Shown here piece by piece: positions 43,850 to 52,893 of a DNA stretch of 64,000 nt. The stretch's first letter is position 1. Every line of letters begins with the position of its first letter. Source of the stretch: Allorhizobium paknamense (GTDB lineage Bacteria > Pseudomonadota > Alphaproteobacteria > Rhizobiales > Rhizobiaceae); assembly GCF_030815125.1 (NCBI RefSeq), contig NZ_JAUSWH010000015.1, positions 62,001-126,000 on the forward strand, given 5' to 3'. The notes below the pieces were generated by a model, which was not told the origin of the DNA, made no database searches, and saw only the letters and a list, made by a program, of their open reading frames with translations. Made by a program: the position numbers and the translations under genes.

Positions 43850-43967
43850 TTCGGTGATGCTCTCTCATGGGAGGGCGCGCCAGCTATAAACCGTGGAACG
43901 AGTGCTGTATGAAATGCGGCGCCACTGCCGTACGATCATGCCTCTACCTGGTACCTCGTATAACCCA

Positions 43968-45206
43968 TCACCCCGTTTTCCGATCGCCGTTCGCATTGGC
44001 ACGCATCAGTGACATTAGCATCGGTCCCAGCCCGAACTCCCCTGCCCGCGCTCGGCGCGTGAGATCGCGGAGATATCCACCTGCCGAATTGATGTGCCCT
44101 GCCCTCTCCAAGATTGCAGCCATCGCAACCGCGGCGTTCTCCGGCCCCATCACCTCGCAAGCCTCCTGGTAAGCCGACGGGCTAACGCCAAGCATGGATC
44201 GAACCACCACCGCGGCCCCCATCAGCTCGCGCCAATGGGAGATCGTCCCGCCGGGCCCGTAGTCCAAAATCTGCGGGCAGGCTTTCAGGACCATCGACAG
44301 TGGGAACGCCTTAATCTGTTCCGGTTTTGCCAACGGCTGAGCAACCGCTTTGGGTTCTACTTCCAGCTCGACGGCTCCGCCCTGCTCTTTTCCAGAGCTA
44401 GGTTCAAGTTCATGGATGGATTCGGGTTTTGAATTCTGTATGTGACAGCCATTTTGAACAGCATTGCCGTCCATATTTTGAGAATCTAACTGATTTTCCA
44501 GAAGGTTGAGGATTTCGGTGCGCAAAAGCTGCATCTCGTCGAGGATTGCCTCCACCTGGCGACGGTCAGGATTGCGGGGGAGTCGGCTGACAATGCCGAC
44601 ATACATGTTTTCGATGGCTTCCCAGTCGCCGTCGGCCCCCTCATCCATCGCGGCGGAAATTAGCTTGCGTACATCACGCCGGCAGATAGTCAGCGCCTCT
44701 TTGGCCCGTCTGAACTGCAGGCGTTCAGCCGCGACTTCCCGTGCCAGACCCGCAAGTTCCGCAGCACGAGCCAAAAGTGGAGAAAGATCGAACCCGAAGG
44801 CTTGCTCGATGTCGCCACCCTTGTCCCGGTGAGCGTAGCGCTTTCCGTTGGGACTATCCTTGCGCTGGATGAGCCCGGCTTCGACCAGGGCAGCCAAATG
44901 CCGCCGCAAGGTCGTTCCGGTTATGCCGTGCGCTCTGACAGACAGCTGAGCATTGGATGGAAAGACCACCAATCCACTATCGCAGTTGAGCTCGCTCTCT
45001 GGATAAAACGTCAGCAATGCGTCCAGCACAGTCAGCGCCCTGTCCTGGAGGCCAAGGCGTTCACGGGCCTCACAAGCGTCGCGAAACACCTTCCATTTTT
45101 CGACCGGGCGGTTTGGTTTCGTCTCAGACGTCTGCAGCTGTCTCTTTACGAGAGCAAGCACGACCGGCCGCCGCCCAAAGGGCGTCGTTACATTTTCGGG
45201 ATGCAT
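43968..45206 (-). CDS. repC: RepC replication initiator
   Basis: The start at 45206 (GGTAGGAAA before ATG) gives 412 residues beginning MHPENVTTPFGRRPVVLAL, the typical RepC opening. The N-terminal winged-helix part (LVVFPSNAQLSVRAHGITGTTLRRHLAALVEAGLI) binds the origin. The C-terminal domain with PGGTISHWRELMGAAVVVRSMLG is also typical. RepC is the only protein needed to start replication and acts mostly in cis. In these plasmids the origin lies within the gene, here probably the AT-richer middle. Expression should be limited by the antisense RNA upstream. Confidence 0.96.
   Translation of the reverse strand: MHPENVTTPFGRRPVVLALVKRQLQTSETKPNRPVEKWKVFRDACEARERLGLQDRALTVLDALLTFYPESELNCDSGLVVFPSNAQLSVRAHGITGTTLRRHLAALVEAGLIQRKDSPNGKRYAHRDKGGDIEQAFGFDLSPLLARAAELAGLAREVAAERLQFRRAKEALTICRRDVRKLISAAMDEGADGDWEAIENMYVGIVSRLPRNPDRRQVEAILDEMQLLRTEILNLLENQLDSQNMDGNAVQNGCHIQNSKPESIHELEPSSGKEQGGAVELEVEPKAVAQPLAKPEQIKAFPLSMVLKACPQILDYGPGGTISHWRELMGAAVVVRSMLGVSPSAYQEACEVMGPENAAVAMAAILERAGHINSAGGYLRDLTRRARAGEFGLGPMLMSLMRANANGDRKTG
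44390..44510. other. Candidate oriV inside repC
   Basis: The stretch is visibly AT-richer than the rest of repC (TTCTGTATGTGACAGCCATT, TTTTGAGAATCTAACTGA) and encodes a low-complexity Asn/Gln/Ser linker between the two RepC domains. Known repABC origins are in this part of repC. There are no strong iterons. The assignment rests on position and composition. Confidence 0.4.
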
Positions 45207-45263
45207 TTTCCTACCTTTCGAAAGGCAACAGAAAAACGCTCGCCGGAACGACGTCAAAGACTC

Positions 45264-45292
45264 TTGACGGGGATTCTGAGAAGTGCGATTCT
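45264..45292 (+). promoter_or_regulatory. Promoter of the antisense ctRNA
   Basis: TTGACG (45264-45269) is followed after 17 bp by GATTCT (45287-45292), a good -35 and a weak -10. It points away from repC toward repB, antisense to the repABC message, as expected for the incompatibility RNA. Confidence 0.55.
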
Positions 45293-45298
45293 CTCAAC

Positions 45299-45350
45299 CG
45301 ACCAAAGTGGAGAAGGCTCTTCGGAATTCATTTCGGAGGGCTTTTTCTTT
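45299..45350 (+). ncRNA. Antisense counter-transcribed RNA (incA-type) between repB and repC
   Basis: The predicted transcript of about 50 nt runs from the promoter at 45264-45292 to a terminator. Stem AAGGCTCTTCGGAA (45313-45326) pairs with 45331-45344 around loop TTCA, and T-rich CTTTTTCTTT follows. Four of the 14 pairs are G-U when read on the plus strand. On the minus strand they would be A-C mismatches, which shows that the structure evolved for plus-strand RNA. Such ctRNAs repress RepC and cause incompatibility. Confidence 0.75.
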
Positions 45351-45396
45351 GCCGATTTTGCTTCACCGTGAAACAGTCCAGCGGCTCAATTCATCA

Positions 45397-46404
45397 TCAA
45401 TCCCCCTCGCGATTCTGTTTTTGAAATTGTTCGTAAAGCTCATCCAGTCTCGCTGACACAAACTTGGCGAACGCTGGAACAGCCTTTTCTTCGAAAACGA
45501 TGGACGTCTTGCCATCGTTCGCTTCGATGCTCACTGCGCGCTTACCCGTCGGAGTTCTCCAAACGTCCGTCGACTCAGATCTCTTTTTGCTTACCTTGGG
45601 GTGCCCGGACAACTCACGCAGCAAGCCACTAAGACGCGCATCGCTGTCTAGCCGCTGTTCAACATATCCTCTTAGAATCTGCTGGGCCGCTTCGACCATT
45701 GATGGATTTGCAAGATGTTCGGCCAGAGCCATCCATCTGGCGCGTCCCGCCTTGGGCGCGGGGCCAATCAAGTTTACGACACTGTCCGGCAATCGTCGGG
45801 CCACCGCAATGTATCTGCTCACATCCGCTTTATCCGTAACGAGAGCAGAAATAATAGTGGCGCGGTCGCACCCACCGTCCTCCAGATTTCGTGCAAAAAA
45901 GGCCTTTTCGATAAAGGATAGATCTTTCCGATCCAGATTTTCCCGGCCTTGGGCAATGTAGAGTTGGCTGTCAGAAAGACTTTTAACAATTGCTCGGACA
46001 GGTCGCCCGAGCTGTTCGGCAGCTCTCAAACGGCGTCGTCCATATGCAATCTGAAACCTCCCCGCAGTTTCAGGATTTGGACGAACAAGGATCGGCACCT
46101 GCTGCCCATGTTCAGCAATACTTGCTACCAGCGCCTCAAAATCGGGGTCGACCTCGAGCTGTATGCGATCAGTTATCTTTGAGTTATCGATCGCAGACGG
46201 GTCGAGGGAAACGACCGGTTCACCTTCGGCCAATTGTTGCTGCAGCTTGGTTACTTGCTTGGCATTTTCCGCCATTTCATGGAGTGAGGACCCCATCGCC
46301 GATATTGCACCAGTGCGCACCCGATCAGGAGACCTGGCCGGTGACGATGCGGTGACGACCGGCTTTTTCATGAAGAGGTTGTCGATGGAATCCTTGCGGC
46401 TCAT
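45397..46404 (-). CDS. repB: RepB partition protein (ParB family)
   Basis: This 335-residue protein has a RepB/ParB N terminus (MSRKDSIDNLFMKK), then PVVSLDPSAIDNSKITDR and VASIAEHGQQVPILVRP, the ParB nuclease-like box with GRRRLRAAEQLG. The DNA-binding HTH is around residues 165-200 (LSFIEKAFFARNLE, TIISALVTDKADVSRYI). It binds the two parS palindromes just upstream and works with RepA in segregation. It is the second gene in repABC, 154 bp after repA. Confidence 0.96.
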   Translation of the reverse strand: MSRKDSIDNLFMKKPVVTASSPARSPDRVRTGAISAMGSSLHEMAENAKQVTKLQQQLAEGEPVVSLDPSAIDNSKITDRIQLEVDPDFEALVASIAEHGQQVPILVRPNPETAGRFQIAYGRRRLRAAEQLGRPVRAIVKSLSDSQLYIAQGRENLDRKDLSFIEKAFFARNLEDGGCDRATIISALVTDKADVSRYIAVARRLPDSVVNLIGPAPKAGRARWMALAEHLANPSMVEAAQQILRGYVEQRLDSDARLSGLLRELSGHPKVSKKRSESTDVWRTPTGKRAVSIEANDGKTSIVFEEKAVPAFAKFVSARLDELYEQFQKQNREGD

Positions 46405-46445
46405 GAACTTACTCCAGGATGAGAGTCCCGATCAATTGGCTCGCT

Positions 46446-46461
46446 GTTGGGAGCTCCCAAC
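46446..46461. promoter_or_regulatory. parS centromere site 1
   Basis: GTTGGGAGCTCCCAAC is a perfect 16-bp palindrome of the repABC parS type (GTT-N4-GC-N4-AAC) in the repA-repB interval. RepB is the expected binder. Confidence 0.92.
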
Positions 46462-46503
46462 AAACGCGGTTCAACACTCTGGGAAGATGGGCTGATCGGA
46501 ATG

Positions 46504-46519
46504 GTTGGGAGCTCCCAAC
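46504..46519. promoter_or_regulatory. parS centromere site 2
   Basis: This second identical copy of GTTGGGAGCTCCCAAC lies 58 bp from the first, also between repA and repB. The pair probably makes up the partition site. Confidence 0.92.
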
Positions 46520-46558
46520 AATCCGCGATATCATTATGTGGAGAACCGAATTGGGTAC

Positions 46559-47794
46559 TCATGCCCGACCCCAAGCCTGCTTAATCAATGTCTCAACCTC
46601 CGAGTTGACCGCCTCCAACGACTCCATCGCACGATCATAGGTGGAGCGAGTCATGTTCTCACGACCAATCTCATAGAGGGTCTGCTTGGTCAGGCCGGCG
46701 TCCGATACCGCTGCAGACTTCAGCATGGGATTCGTCAACACGTAGTCATCAAAAAGATTACGGAGCAGAGCCGCGACCTTCGTTTGAGGAGCGTCTTGAG
46801 GCTCATATCTGGTCAATAGGTAGCGGATGAAATCATATTTGAGTTCGCCGCCAGCATCCCGCACTACACCGAGCAGATCACGCGTCATCAAAAGGAACTG
46901 ACTCATCGACGATATGTCGAGCATCTGCGGATGAATCGTGATGATCATCGCAGTCGCTGCGCACAATCCACTGAGCGTTAGGAAGCCGAGCTGAGGAGGG
47001 CAGTCAATCACGACGACGTCGTAGTTGTCGGCAACCTCGTCAAGCGCCGCCGCTACTCGTGCAAAGAACAGCGTTTCGCCTGAAGCCCCCGCGCTGAGCG
47101 CTCTGGGCGTCGTATGCTCAAACTCCATCAGTTCTAGATTACCTGGGACGAGATCCAGGCCGTCGAAGTAAGTTGGCCGGATCACCTCCGAAAGTGCGCG
47201 ACGCTCTTCGTCGTAACGAATTGCAGCATATAGAGTCTGGTTTGACGCGACATCCAATTCCGGAAGAACGCCTAGCAGTGCCGAAAGACTGGCTTGTGGA
47301 TCGAGATCGACGGCTAGAACGCGATAGCCCTGGAGAGCCAGAAATTGTGCCAAATGAGCTGTCGTTGTCGTTTTGCCGGACCCGCCTTTGAAGTTGGTGA
47401 CGGCAAGGACTTGCAGATGCTCACCTGGGCGACGGTGAGGGACAAATTCTATCGTCTCTCTACCGCGTGTCGATTGGGCGAGCAGTCGACGAATCTGGTT
47501 GATCTCACTGAGATTATATAGGCGCCTCCCGTTACTCGTAGTTTCCGGCTGCGGTCCTTCACCAGCCAGCGTCATCTTGCGCAACGTGGAATCAGATATT
47601 CCGATCAAACGAGCAGCTTCACCCGACGTAAACTTACGGAGGACCTTTTGTGAAGTCGGCGGGAACAGCGCCTCGCTCATAGACTGAAGCTGAGAGCTCA
47701 GGAGTTCAGCCTGCGCCCCGATCGTTTCATCAGCACTTGGGAGGCTGTGCCTATTCACGTTTTTAGCCACGCTCACGATGATCTCTCTTATCAC
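46559..47794 (-). CDS. repA: RepA partition ATPase (ParA family)
   Basis: This 411-residue protein has an N-terminal MerR-like HTH (FTSGEAARLIGISDSTLRKM) and the deviant Walker A motif FKGGSGKTTTT near residue 137. VLAVDLDPQAS and DVVVIDCPPQLG follow. It drives plasmid partition with RepB and represses its own promoter. The longest frame uses GTG 47794. A GTG six codons in, with AGAGAG just before, is an equally good start. Confidence 0.96.
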   Translation of the reverse strand: MIREIIVSVAKNVNRHSLPSADETIGAQAELLSSQLQSMSEALFPPTSQKVLRKFTSGEAARLIGISDSTLRKMTLAGEGPQPETTSNGRRLYNLSEINQIRRLLAQSTRGRETIEFVPHRRPGEHLQVLAVTNFKGGSGKTTTTAHLAQFLALQGYRVLAVDLDPQASLSALLGVLPELDVASNQTLYAAIRYDEERRALSEVIRPTYFDGLDLVPGNLELMEFEHTTPRALSAGASGETLFFARVAAALDEVADNYDVVVIDCPPQLGFLTLSGLCAATAMIITIHPQMLDISSMSQFLLMTRDLLGVVRDAGGELKYDFIRYLLTRYEPQDAPQTKVAALLRNLFDDYVLTNPMLKSAAVSDAGLTKQTLYEIGRENMTRSTYDRAMESLEAVNSEVETLIKQAWGRA

Positions 47795-48150
47795 GGATTT
47801 TAAGCCGAAACGGCCTGTTTACCGTGACGATACCTGCAACCAGTTTCTTGGCAAGGACTTAATGGTTAACGAAACCTTAATCGATGCATTGCCAACTACG
47901 GTAACCCAAACAGATTACGTATTTTATACAGTAACTTAGCATCTCCCTTGTAGCTTCCTGTTCCTCATTTGTTTTATTGTGAATCCTGCAACTTGCCGAA
48001 CCCGTAAAGCAGTCGATTTCTCTGCCAAACGCATGCGGTCGCCATGTCTACCGCGACTCAGCGCGATTCTCATTTGTCGAATCCTACAACTGCCGCTCGG
48101 TTCCGATCCGTGCACATATCTCAATCGACTCAACATCGACGGAGATATCC
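47795..48150. promoter_or_regulatory. Divergent repA-traI control region
   Basis: These 356 bases hold the repABC and traI-trb promoters. I see an imperfect inverted repeat TTAATGGTT/AACCTTAA (47859-47880) near repA, and a pair of direct repeats (GAATCCTGCAACTTGCCG at 47981-47998, GAATCCTACAACTGCCG at 48077-48093). There is also one half of a tra box, TGCACAT (48109-48115). A complete TraR box is not found. Confidence 0.6.
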
Positions 48151-48777
48151 ATGCAGCTACTGGCGATTTCGACACCTCGAACCGCAAAAGAAGAGAGACT
48201 GCTCGCTGCCCAGCACGCCCTCCGGGCAAAAGTCTTCGCCGACCGGTTGGGATGGGAAGTCGACGTTGATGACGGGATGGAGATGGATCGATTCGATGAT
48301 CTACGTCCAACATACATTCTAGCTGTCGGGGGTGACGATCGTGTCCATGGCTGCGCACGGCTTCTACCCGCCACCGGGCCGACAATGATCCAGGAGATTT
48401 TCCCGTCACTTCTTCCAGATGGGAGGCTCTTTGCTCACGCCGCAATGATCGAAAGCTCACGTTTTTGCGTCGATACGCAATCGCAAGGATCGAGTGCGCA
48501 GAGCTCCATCAACAACGTCACGCAAGCAATGTTTGCTGGCATCATCGAGTGGTCAATCGTCAACGGCTTTAGCGACATCGTCACCGTGACGGATCTGCGG
48601 TTTGAGCGGATCCTCTCCCGTGTCGGATGGCCATTGCAACGACTGGGAACACCTCAAAAGATTGGCGTCACCACGGCAATTGCAGGCGTTCTCCCCGCAG
48701 ACCGCGCTTCGTTCCAGCGGTTGCAGCCACCGCACTATCGGTCGCTCATCGCTACTTCCTTCCACAAGGCCGCTTGA
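48151..48777 (+). CDS. traI: TraI acyl-homoserine-lactone synthase
   Basis: This 208-residue LuxI-family enzyme has the conserved pattern RAKVFADRLGWEV, D-x2-DRFDD and GCARLLP around residues 26-75, then SRFCVD and the C-terminal NGFSDIVTVTDLRFERIL. It makes the acyl-HSL signal used by TraR to turn on conjugation. It heads the traI-trb operon, 10 bp before trbB. The signal is probably an oxo-octanoyl-type HSL, as in related plasmids, but this cannot be read from the sequence. Confidence 0.96.
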   Translation: MQLLAISTPRTAKEERLLAAQHALRAKVFADRLGWEVDVDDGMEMDRFDDLRPTYILAVGGDDRVHGCARLLPATGPTMIQEIFPSLLPDGRLFAHAAMIESSRFCVDTQSQGSSAQSSINNVTQAMFAGIIEWSIVNGFSDIVTVTDLRFERILSRVGWPLQRLGTPQKIGVTTAIAGVLPADRASFQRLQPPHYRSLIATSFHKAA

Positions 48778-48787
48778 GGACAGCCAC

Positions 48788-49765
48788 GTGACCCAGCTTC
48801 TTTCCCATCCAAGACTTGTACGCAAGCTCCAGGAGGCGCTAGGCGATCAGCTATGCGTCGCGCTCGACGACAGTAATGTCGTTGAAATCATGCTCAATCC
48901 AGACGGCAAGCTGTTCATCGAACGGCTTGGTCACGGCGTAGCGCCTGCCGGGGAAATGTCATCCGCTGCGGCGGAGATGGTCATCGGGACTGTTGCGCAC
49001 GCTCTTCAGTCCGAGGTCGATACCAATCAACCTATCATCTCCGGTGAGCTGCCAATCGGGGGGCACCGGTTCGAAGGCCTGCTGCCTCCCATCGTTGCAA
49101 AACCGGCGTTCACTATACGCCGGCGTGCCTCACGTCTCATTCCGCTCGATGACTATGTTCGCACCGGCGTCATGACAGACCTGCAAGCAGGAACGATCAG
49201 AAGCGCGATCGCCTCGCGATTGAACATCATCATTTCAGGCGGGACCGGCTCCGGGAAAACCACGCTAGCCAACGCAGTGATCGACGAAATCGTAAGAAGT
49301 GCGCCAGAGGATCGACTGGTGATCCTCGAAGATACGGCGGAGATCCGGTGCGCCGCCGAGAACGCCGTTCTTCTCCACACAAGTGACAGCGTTGATATGG
49401 CCCGCTTGCTCAAAAGTACGATGCGCCTTCGACCTGATCGCATCGTCGTCGGCGAGGTGCGCGATGGCGCAGCCCTCACGCTTCTTAAAGCCTGGAACAC
49501 AGGGCATCCGGGCGGCGTCGCAACCATCCACTCCAACACCGCCATGTCCGCACTCCGCCGGCTTGAACAACTCACGGCAGAGGCAAGCCAACAGCCAATG
49601 CATGAAGTCATTGGTGAGGCCGTTGACCTCATCGTTTCGATCGAGCGCACGCCCCGCGGCAGGAGAGTCCGTGACATCATAACCGTCGAGCGTTTTGCCA
49701 AAGGCGAATACGAAATCCAGTCCGAGCACCTTACGGAAGAACAGGAAGCCCGTCATGTTGCGTAA
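48788..49765 (+). CDS. trbB: TrbB conjugation ATPase (VirB11 family)
   Basis: This frame starts with GTG 48788 (GAGGACAGCCAC before it), giving 325 residues. The secretion ATPase core is visible in [39 protein letters not shown] and [12 protein letters not shown]. It powers pilus assembly and substrate passage at the inner membrane. The gene overlaps trbC by 11 bases. Confidence 0.95.
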   Translation: MTQLLSHPRLVRKLQEALGDQLCVALDDSNVVEIMLNPDGKLFIERLGHGVAPAGEMSSAAAEMVIGTVAHALQSEVDTNQPIISGELPIGGHRFEGLLPPIVAKPAFTIRRRASRLIPLDDYVRTGVMTDLQAGTIRSAIASRLNIIISGGTGSGKTTLANAVIDEIVRSAPEDRLVILEDTAEIRCAAENAVLLHTSDSVDMARLLKSTMRLRPDRIVVGEVRDGAALTLLKAWNTGHPGGVATIHSNTAMSALRRLEQLTAEASQQPMHEVIGEAVDLIVSIERTPRGRRVRDIITVERFAKGEYEIQSEHLTEEQEARHVA

Positions 49766-50135
49766 GACCAATGTTTTCGCTTTTTCAGTAATAGCAACTC
49801 ATTTTGCCTTCGTGGTGCCGGCGATGGCGAGCTCAGGTGGTGGCAGCCTTCCTTGGGAAGGTCCTCTGGAGCAGATCCAGCAATCGATCACAGGTCCAGT
49901 CGCTGGATACATCGCGCTCGCAGCCGTTGCCATCGCTGGCGGTATGTTAATCTTCGGCGGCGAACTCAACGATTTCGCGCGCAGGCTGATGTACGTCGTC
50001 CTGGTCGCCGGCATTCTGCTCGGTGCGACGACGATCGTCGGCCTCTTTGGCGCCACCGGTGCATCGATCGGCATTTCGGAGAAAGTCACCTCTACCTTCC
50101 CAGCTATAAAATCAGGGGAGGGCACAGATGGCTGA
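49755..50135 (+). CDS. trbC: TrbC pilin (VirB2-like)
   Basis: The start at ATG 49755 (AGGAAGCCCGTC before it) gives 126 residues. A long signal sequence (to about AMASSGG) is followed by two hydrophobic segments separated by a short loop, as in propilins that become cyclic in this system. TraF, encoded on the right, is the likely processing peptidase. It overlaps trbB and trbD. Confidence 0.92.
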   Translation: MLRKTNVFAFSVIATHFAFVVPAMASSGGGSLPWEGPLEQIQQSITGPVAGYIALAAVAIAGGMLIFGGELNDFARRLMYVVLVAGILLGATTIVGLFGATGASIGISEKVTSTFPAIKSGEGTDG

Positions 50136-50427
50136 AGCTGCCTCAAGACTGCAACGAAATCGCATTCATCGCGCGCTGTCGCGTCCGAACCTTTTGATGG
50201 GCGCCGACCGCGAGCTGGTGCTGATCACCGGGCTCGCCGCCGTGATCCTGATCTTCGTTGTCCTGACGGTCTACTCGGCGCTCTTCGGTGTGGCCGTCTG
50301 GATCGTCATCGTCGGTCTGCTTCGCATGATGGCCAAATCCGATCCGCTGATGCGGCAGGTCTATGCCCGTCACATTTCCTACAAGCCCCACTACCGGCCA
50401 ACGGCCGCGCCGTGGCGAAGATACTGA
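50128..50427 (+). CDS. trbD: TrbD (VirB3-like) inner-membrane protein
   Basis: This 99-residue protein has two close membrane segments (about residues 30-65: [32 protein letters not shown]) and a cytoplasmic tail ending in the VirB3-like pattern [13 protein letters not shown]. It overlaps trbC by 8 bases and precedes the trbE ATPase by 9 bp; the two work together at the inner-membrane complex. Confidence 0.93.
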   Translation: MAEAASRLQRNRIHRALSRPNLLMGADRELVLITGLAAVILIFVVLTVYSALFGVAVWIVIVGLLRMMAKSDPLMRQVYARHISYKPHYRPTAAPWRRY

Positions 50428-50436
50428 GGTGTCCTG

Positions 50437-52893
50437 ATGGTTGCCCTCAAACGATTCCGCGCGACCGGTCCCTCGTTCGCTGATCTGGTTCCATACGCCG
50501 GCCTGGTCGACAACGGCGTCCTGCTGCTGAAGGACGGCAGCCTGATGGCTGGCTGGTATTTCGCGGGTCCGGACTCCGAAAGCGCCACCGACCTCGAACG
50601 CAACGAGCTGTCCCGACAGATCAGTTCAATTCTTTCACGACTAGGGACCGGATGGATGATCCAAGTCGAAGCCATCCGCGTGCCGACGGTCGACTATCCC
50701 ACGCCAGATCAGTGCCGTTTCCCGGATCCTGTCACCCGAGCGATCGATGCCGAGCGCCGTGCTCATTTCGGGCGGGAGCAGGGGCATTTCGAGAGCAAGC
50801 ACGCGATCATTCTCACCTACCGGCCGCTCGAGTCGAAGAAGACGGCGCTTAGCAAATACATCTACTCGGACGAGGAGAGCAGGAAGAAGTCTTATGCCGA
50901 CACGGTCTTGTTCGTGTTTCGAAACGCGATCCGGGAAATCGAACAGTACCTGTCTAACACTTTGTCGATCGCTCGCATGAAGACCCGCGAGGTCCGCGAG
51001 AGGGGAGGGGAGCGGGTCGCACGCTATGACGACCTCATGCAGTTTGTTCGATTTTGCATCACGGGGGAGAGCCATCCGGTTCGGCTACCGGAAGTTCCCA
51101 TGTATCTCGACTGGCTGGCGACGGCAGAGCTGGAGCATGGCCTGACGCCAAAGGTCGAGAACCGGTTCCTCGCGGTTGTAGCCATCGATGGGCTGCCGGC
51201 CGAGAGCTGGCCCGGCATCCTCAACAATCTCGATCTGATGCCGCTGACCTACCGCTGGTCGTCGCGGTTCATCTTCCTCGATGCCGAGGAGGCGCGCCAG
51301 AAACTCGAGCGCACGCGAAAGAAATGGCAGCAGAAGGTTCGACCTTTCTTCGACCAGCTTTTCCAGACCCAGAGCAGATCGGTCGATCAGGATGCCATGA
51401 CCATGGTTGCCGAGACCGAGGACGCCATCGCTCTGGCATCGTCCCAGCTTGTCGCCTATGGCTACTACACGCCTGTCGTCATCCTGTTTGATGATGACCG
51501 TGACGCTCTGCAGGAAAAGGCGGAAGCCATCCGCCGGCTCGTCCAGGCAGAGGGGTTCGGAGCGCGCGTCGAGACCCTGAACGCGACAGATGCGTTTCTC
51601 GGAAGTCTGCCGGGGAATTGGTACGCCAATGTCCGTGAGCCGCTGATCAATACAAGCAACCTGGCAGATCTCGTCCCGCTCAACTCGGTATGGTCGGGTA
51701 ACCCAGTGGCGCCGTGCCCTTTCTATCCGCCGAACTCGCCACCGCTGATGCAGGTCGCTTCGGGATCGACGCCGTTTCGTCTCAACCTGCATGTCGACGA
51801 CGTTGGCCACACCCTGATCTTTGGACCGACGGGCTCGGGAAAATCGACGCTTCTCGCGCTGATCGCCGCGCAGTTCCGTCGCTACGAGTTCGCTCAAATC
51901 TTTGCTTTCGACAAGGGTAACTCGCTCCTCCCCCTGACGCTTGCCGCCGGCGGCGATCACTACGAAATCGGCAACGATCAGAACGGGGAGGGGAAAGCGC
52001 TAGCGTTCTGCCCTCTGTTCGATCTTTCGACAGATGGCGATCGCGCCTGGGCGACCGAGTGGATCGAAACGCTTGTCGCCCTGCAGGGCGTTACCATCAC
52101 ACCCGACCATCGCAATGCAATCTCACGCCAGATCGGGCTGATGGCGACAGCACCCGGAAAGTCGCTATCGGACTTTGTCAGCGGCGTGCAGATGCGCGAG
52201 ATCAAGGACGCACTCCATCACTATACCGTCGACGGCCCGATGGGTCAGCTTCTCGACGCGGAAGAGGACGGGCTGACGCTTCGAGCGTTTCAGTGCTTCG
52301 AGATCGAGCATCTCATGAATATGGGCGAGCGTAATCTGGTGCCCGTTCTCACCTACCTCTTTCACCGGATCGAGAAGCGGCTCGATGGCTCTCCGAGCCT
52401 CATCCTCCTCGACGAGGCCTGGCTGATGCTCGGGCATCCGGTTTTCCGCGACAAGATCCGGGAATGGCTGAAGGTTCTCCGCAAAGCCAATTGCGCCGTC
52501 GTATTGGCGACGCAGTCAATCTCCGACGCCGAGCGCTCCGGCATTATCGACGTCCTGAAGGAGTCCTGCCCGACCAAGATCTGCTTGCCGAATGGTGCCG
52601 CACGCGAGCCGGGCACGCGGGAATTCTACGAGCGGATCGGTTTCAACGAGCGCCAGATCGAGATCGTCTCGGGCGCCATCCCGAAACGCGAATACTATGT
52701 CGCCACGCCAGACGGACGGCGGCTTTTCGATATGTCGCTCGGGCCGGTGGCACTGAGCTTTGTGGGCGCATCCGGAAAGGAAGACCTGAAGCGGATCCGC
52801 GCGCTGAAGGCGGAATATGGCCAGGACTGGCCAACCCATTGGCTTGAATCGAGAGGAGTTCCGGATGCCACGTCGCACCTCAACGCCCAGTAA
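50437..52893 (+). CDS. trbE: TrbE conjugation ATPase (VirB4 family)
   Basis: This 818-residue VirB4-type ATPase has Walker A FGPTGSGKSTLLALI near residue 465 and Walker B SLILLDEAWLML near 660. An N-terminal CagE/TrbE domain contains LVPYAGLVDNGVLLLKDGSLMAGW. It drives mating-pair formation. It overlaps trbJ by 29 bases. All motifs look intact. Confidence 0.96.
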   Translation: MVALKRFRATGPSFADLVPYAGLVDNGVLLLKDGSLMAGWYFAGPDSESATDLERNELSRQISSILSRLGTGWMIQVEAIRVPTVDYPTPDQCRFPDPVTRAIDAERRAHFGREQGHFESKHAIILTYRPLESKKTALSKYIYSDEESRKKSYADTVLFVFRNAIREIEQYLSNTLSIARMKTREVRERGGERVARYDDLMQFVRFCITGESHPVRLPEVPMYLDWLATAELEHGLTPKVENRFLAVVAIDGLPAESWPGILNNLDLMPLTYRWSSRFIFLDAEEARQKLERTRKKWQQKVRPFFDQLFQTQSRSVDQDAMTMVAETEDAIALASSQLVAYGYYTPVVILFDDDRDALQEKAEAIRRLVQAEGFGARVETLNATDAFLGSLPGNWYANVREPLINTSNLADLVPLNSVWSGNPVAPCPFYPPNSPPLMQVASGSTPFRLNLHVDDVGHTLIFGPTGSGKSTLLALIAAQFRRYEFAQIFAFDKGNSLLPLTLAAGGDHYEIGNDQNGEGKALAFCPLFDLSTDGDRAWATEWIETLVALQGVTITPDHRNAISRQIGLMATAPGKSLSDFVSGVQMREIKDALHHYTVDGPMGQLLDAEEDGLTLRAFQCFEIEHLMNMGERNLVPVLTYLFHRIEKRLDGSPSLILLDEAWLMLGHPVFRDKIREWLKVLRKANCAVVLATQSISDAERSGIIDVLKESCPTKICLPNGAAREPGTREFYERIGFNERQIEIVSGAIPKREYYVATPDGRRLFDMSLGPVALSFVGASGKEDLKRIRALKAEYGQDWPTHWLESRGVPDATSHLNAQ

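Noticed and set aside
48109..48115. Single TGCACAT as a functional tra box
   Set aside because: Only one half of the 18-bp dyad is present; the left half does not match, so it is not listed as a binding site by itself.
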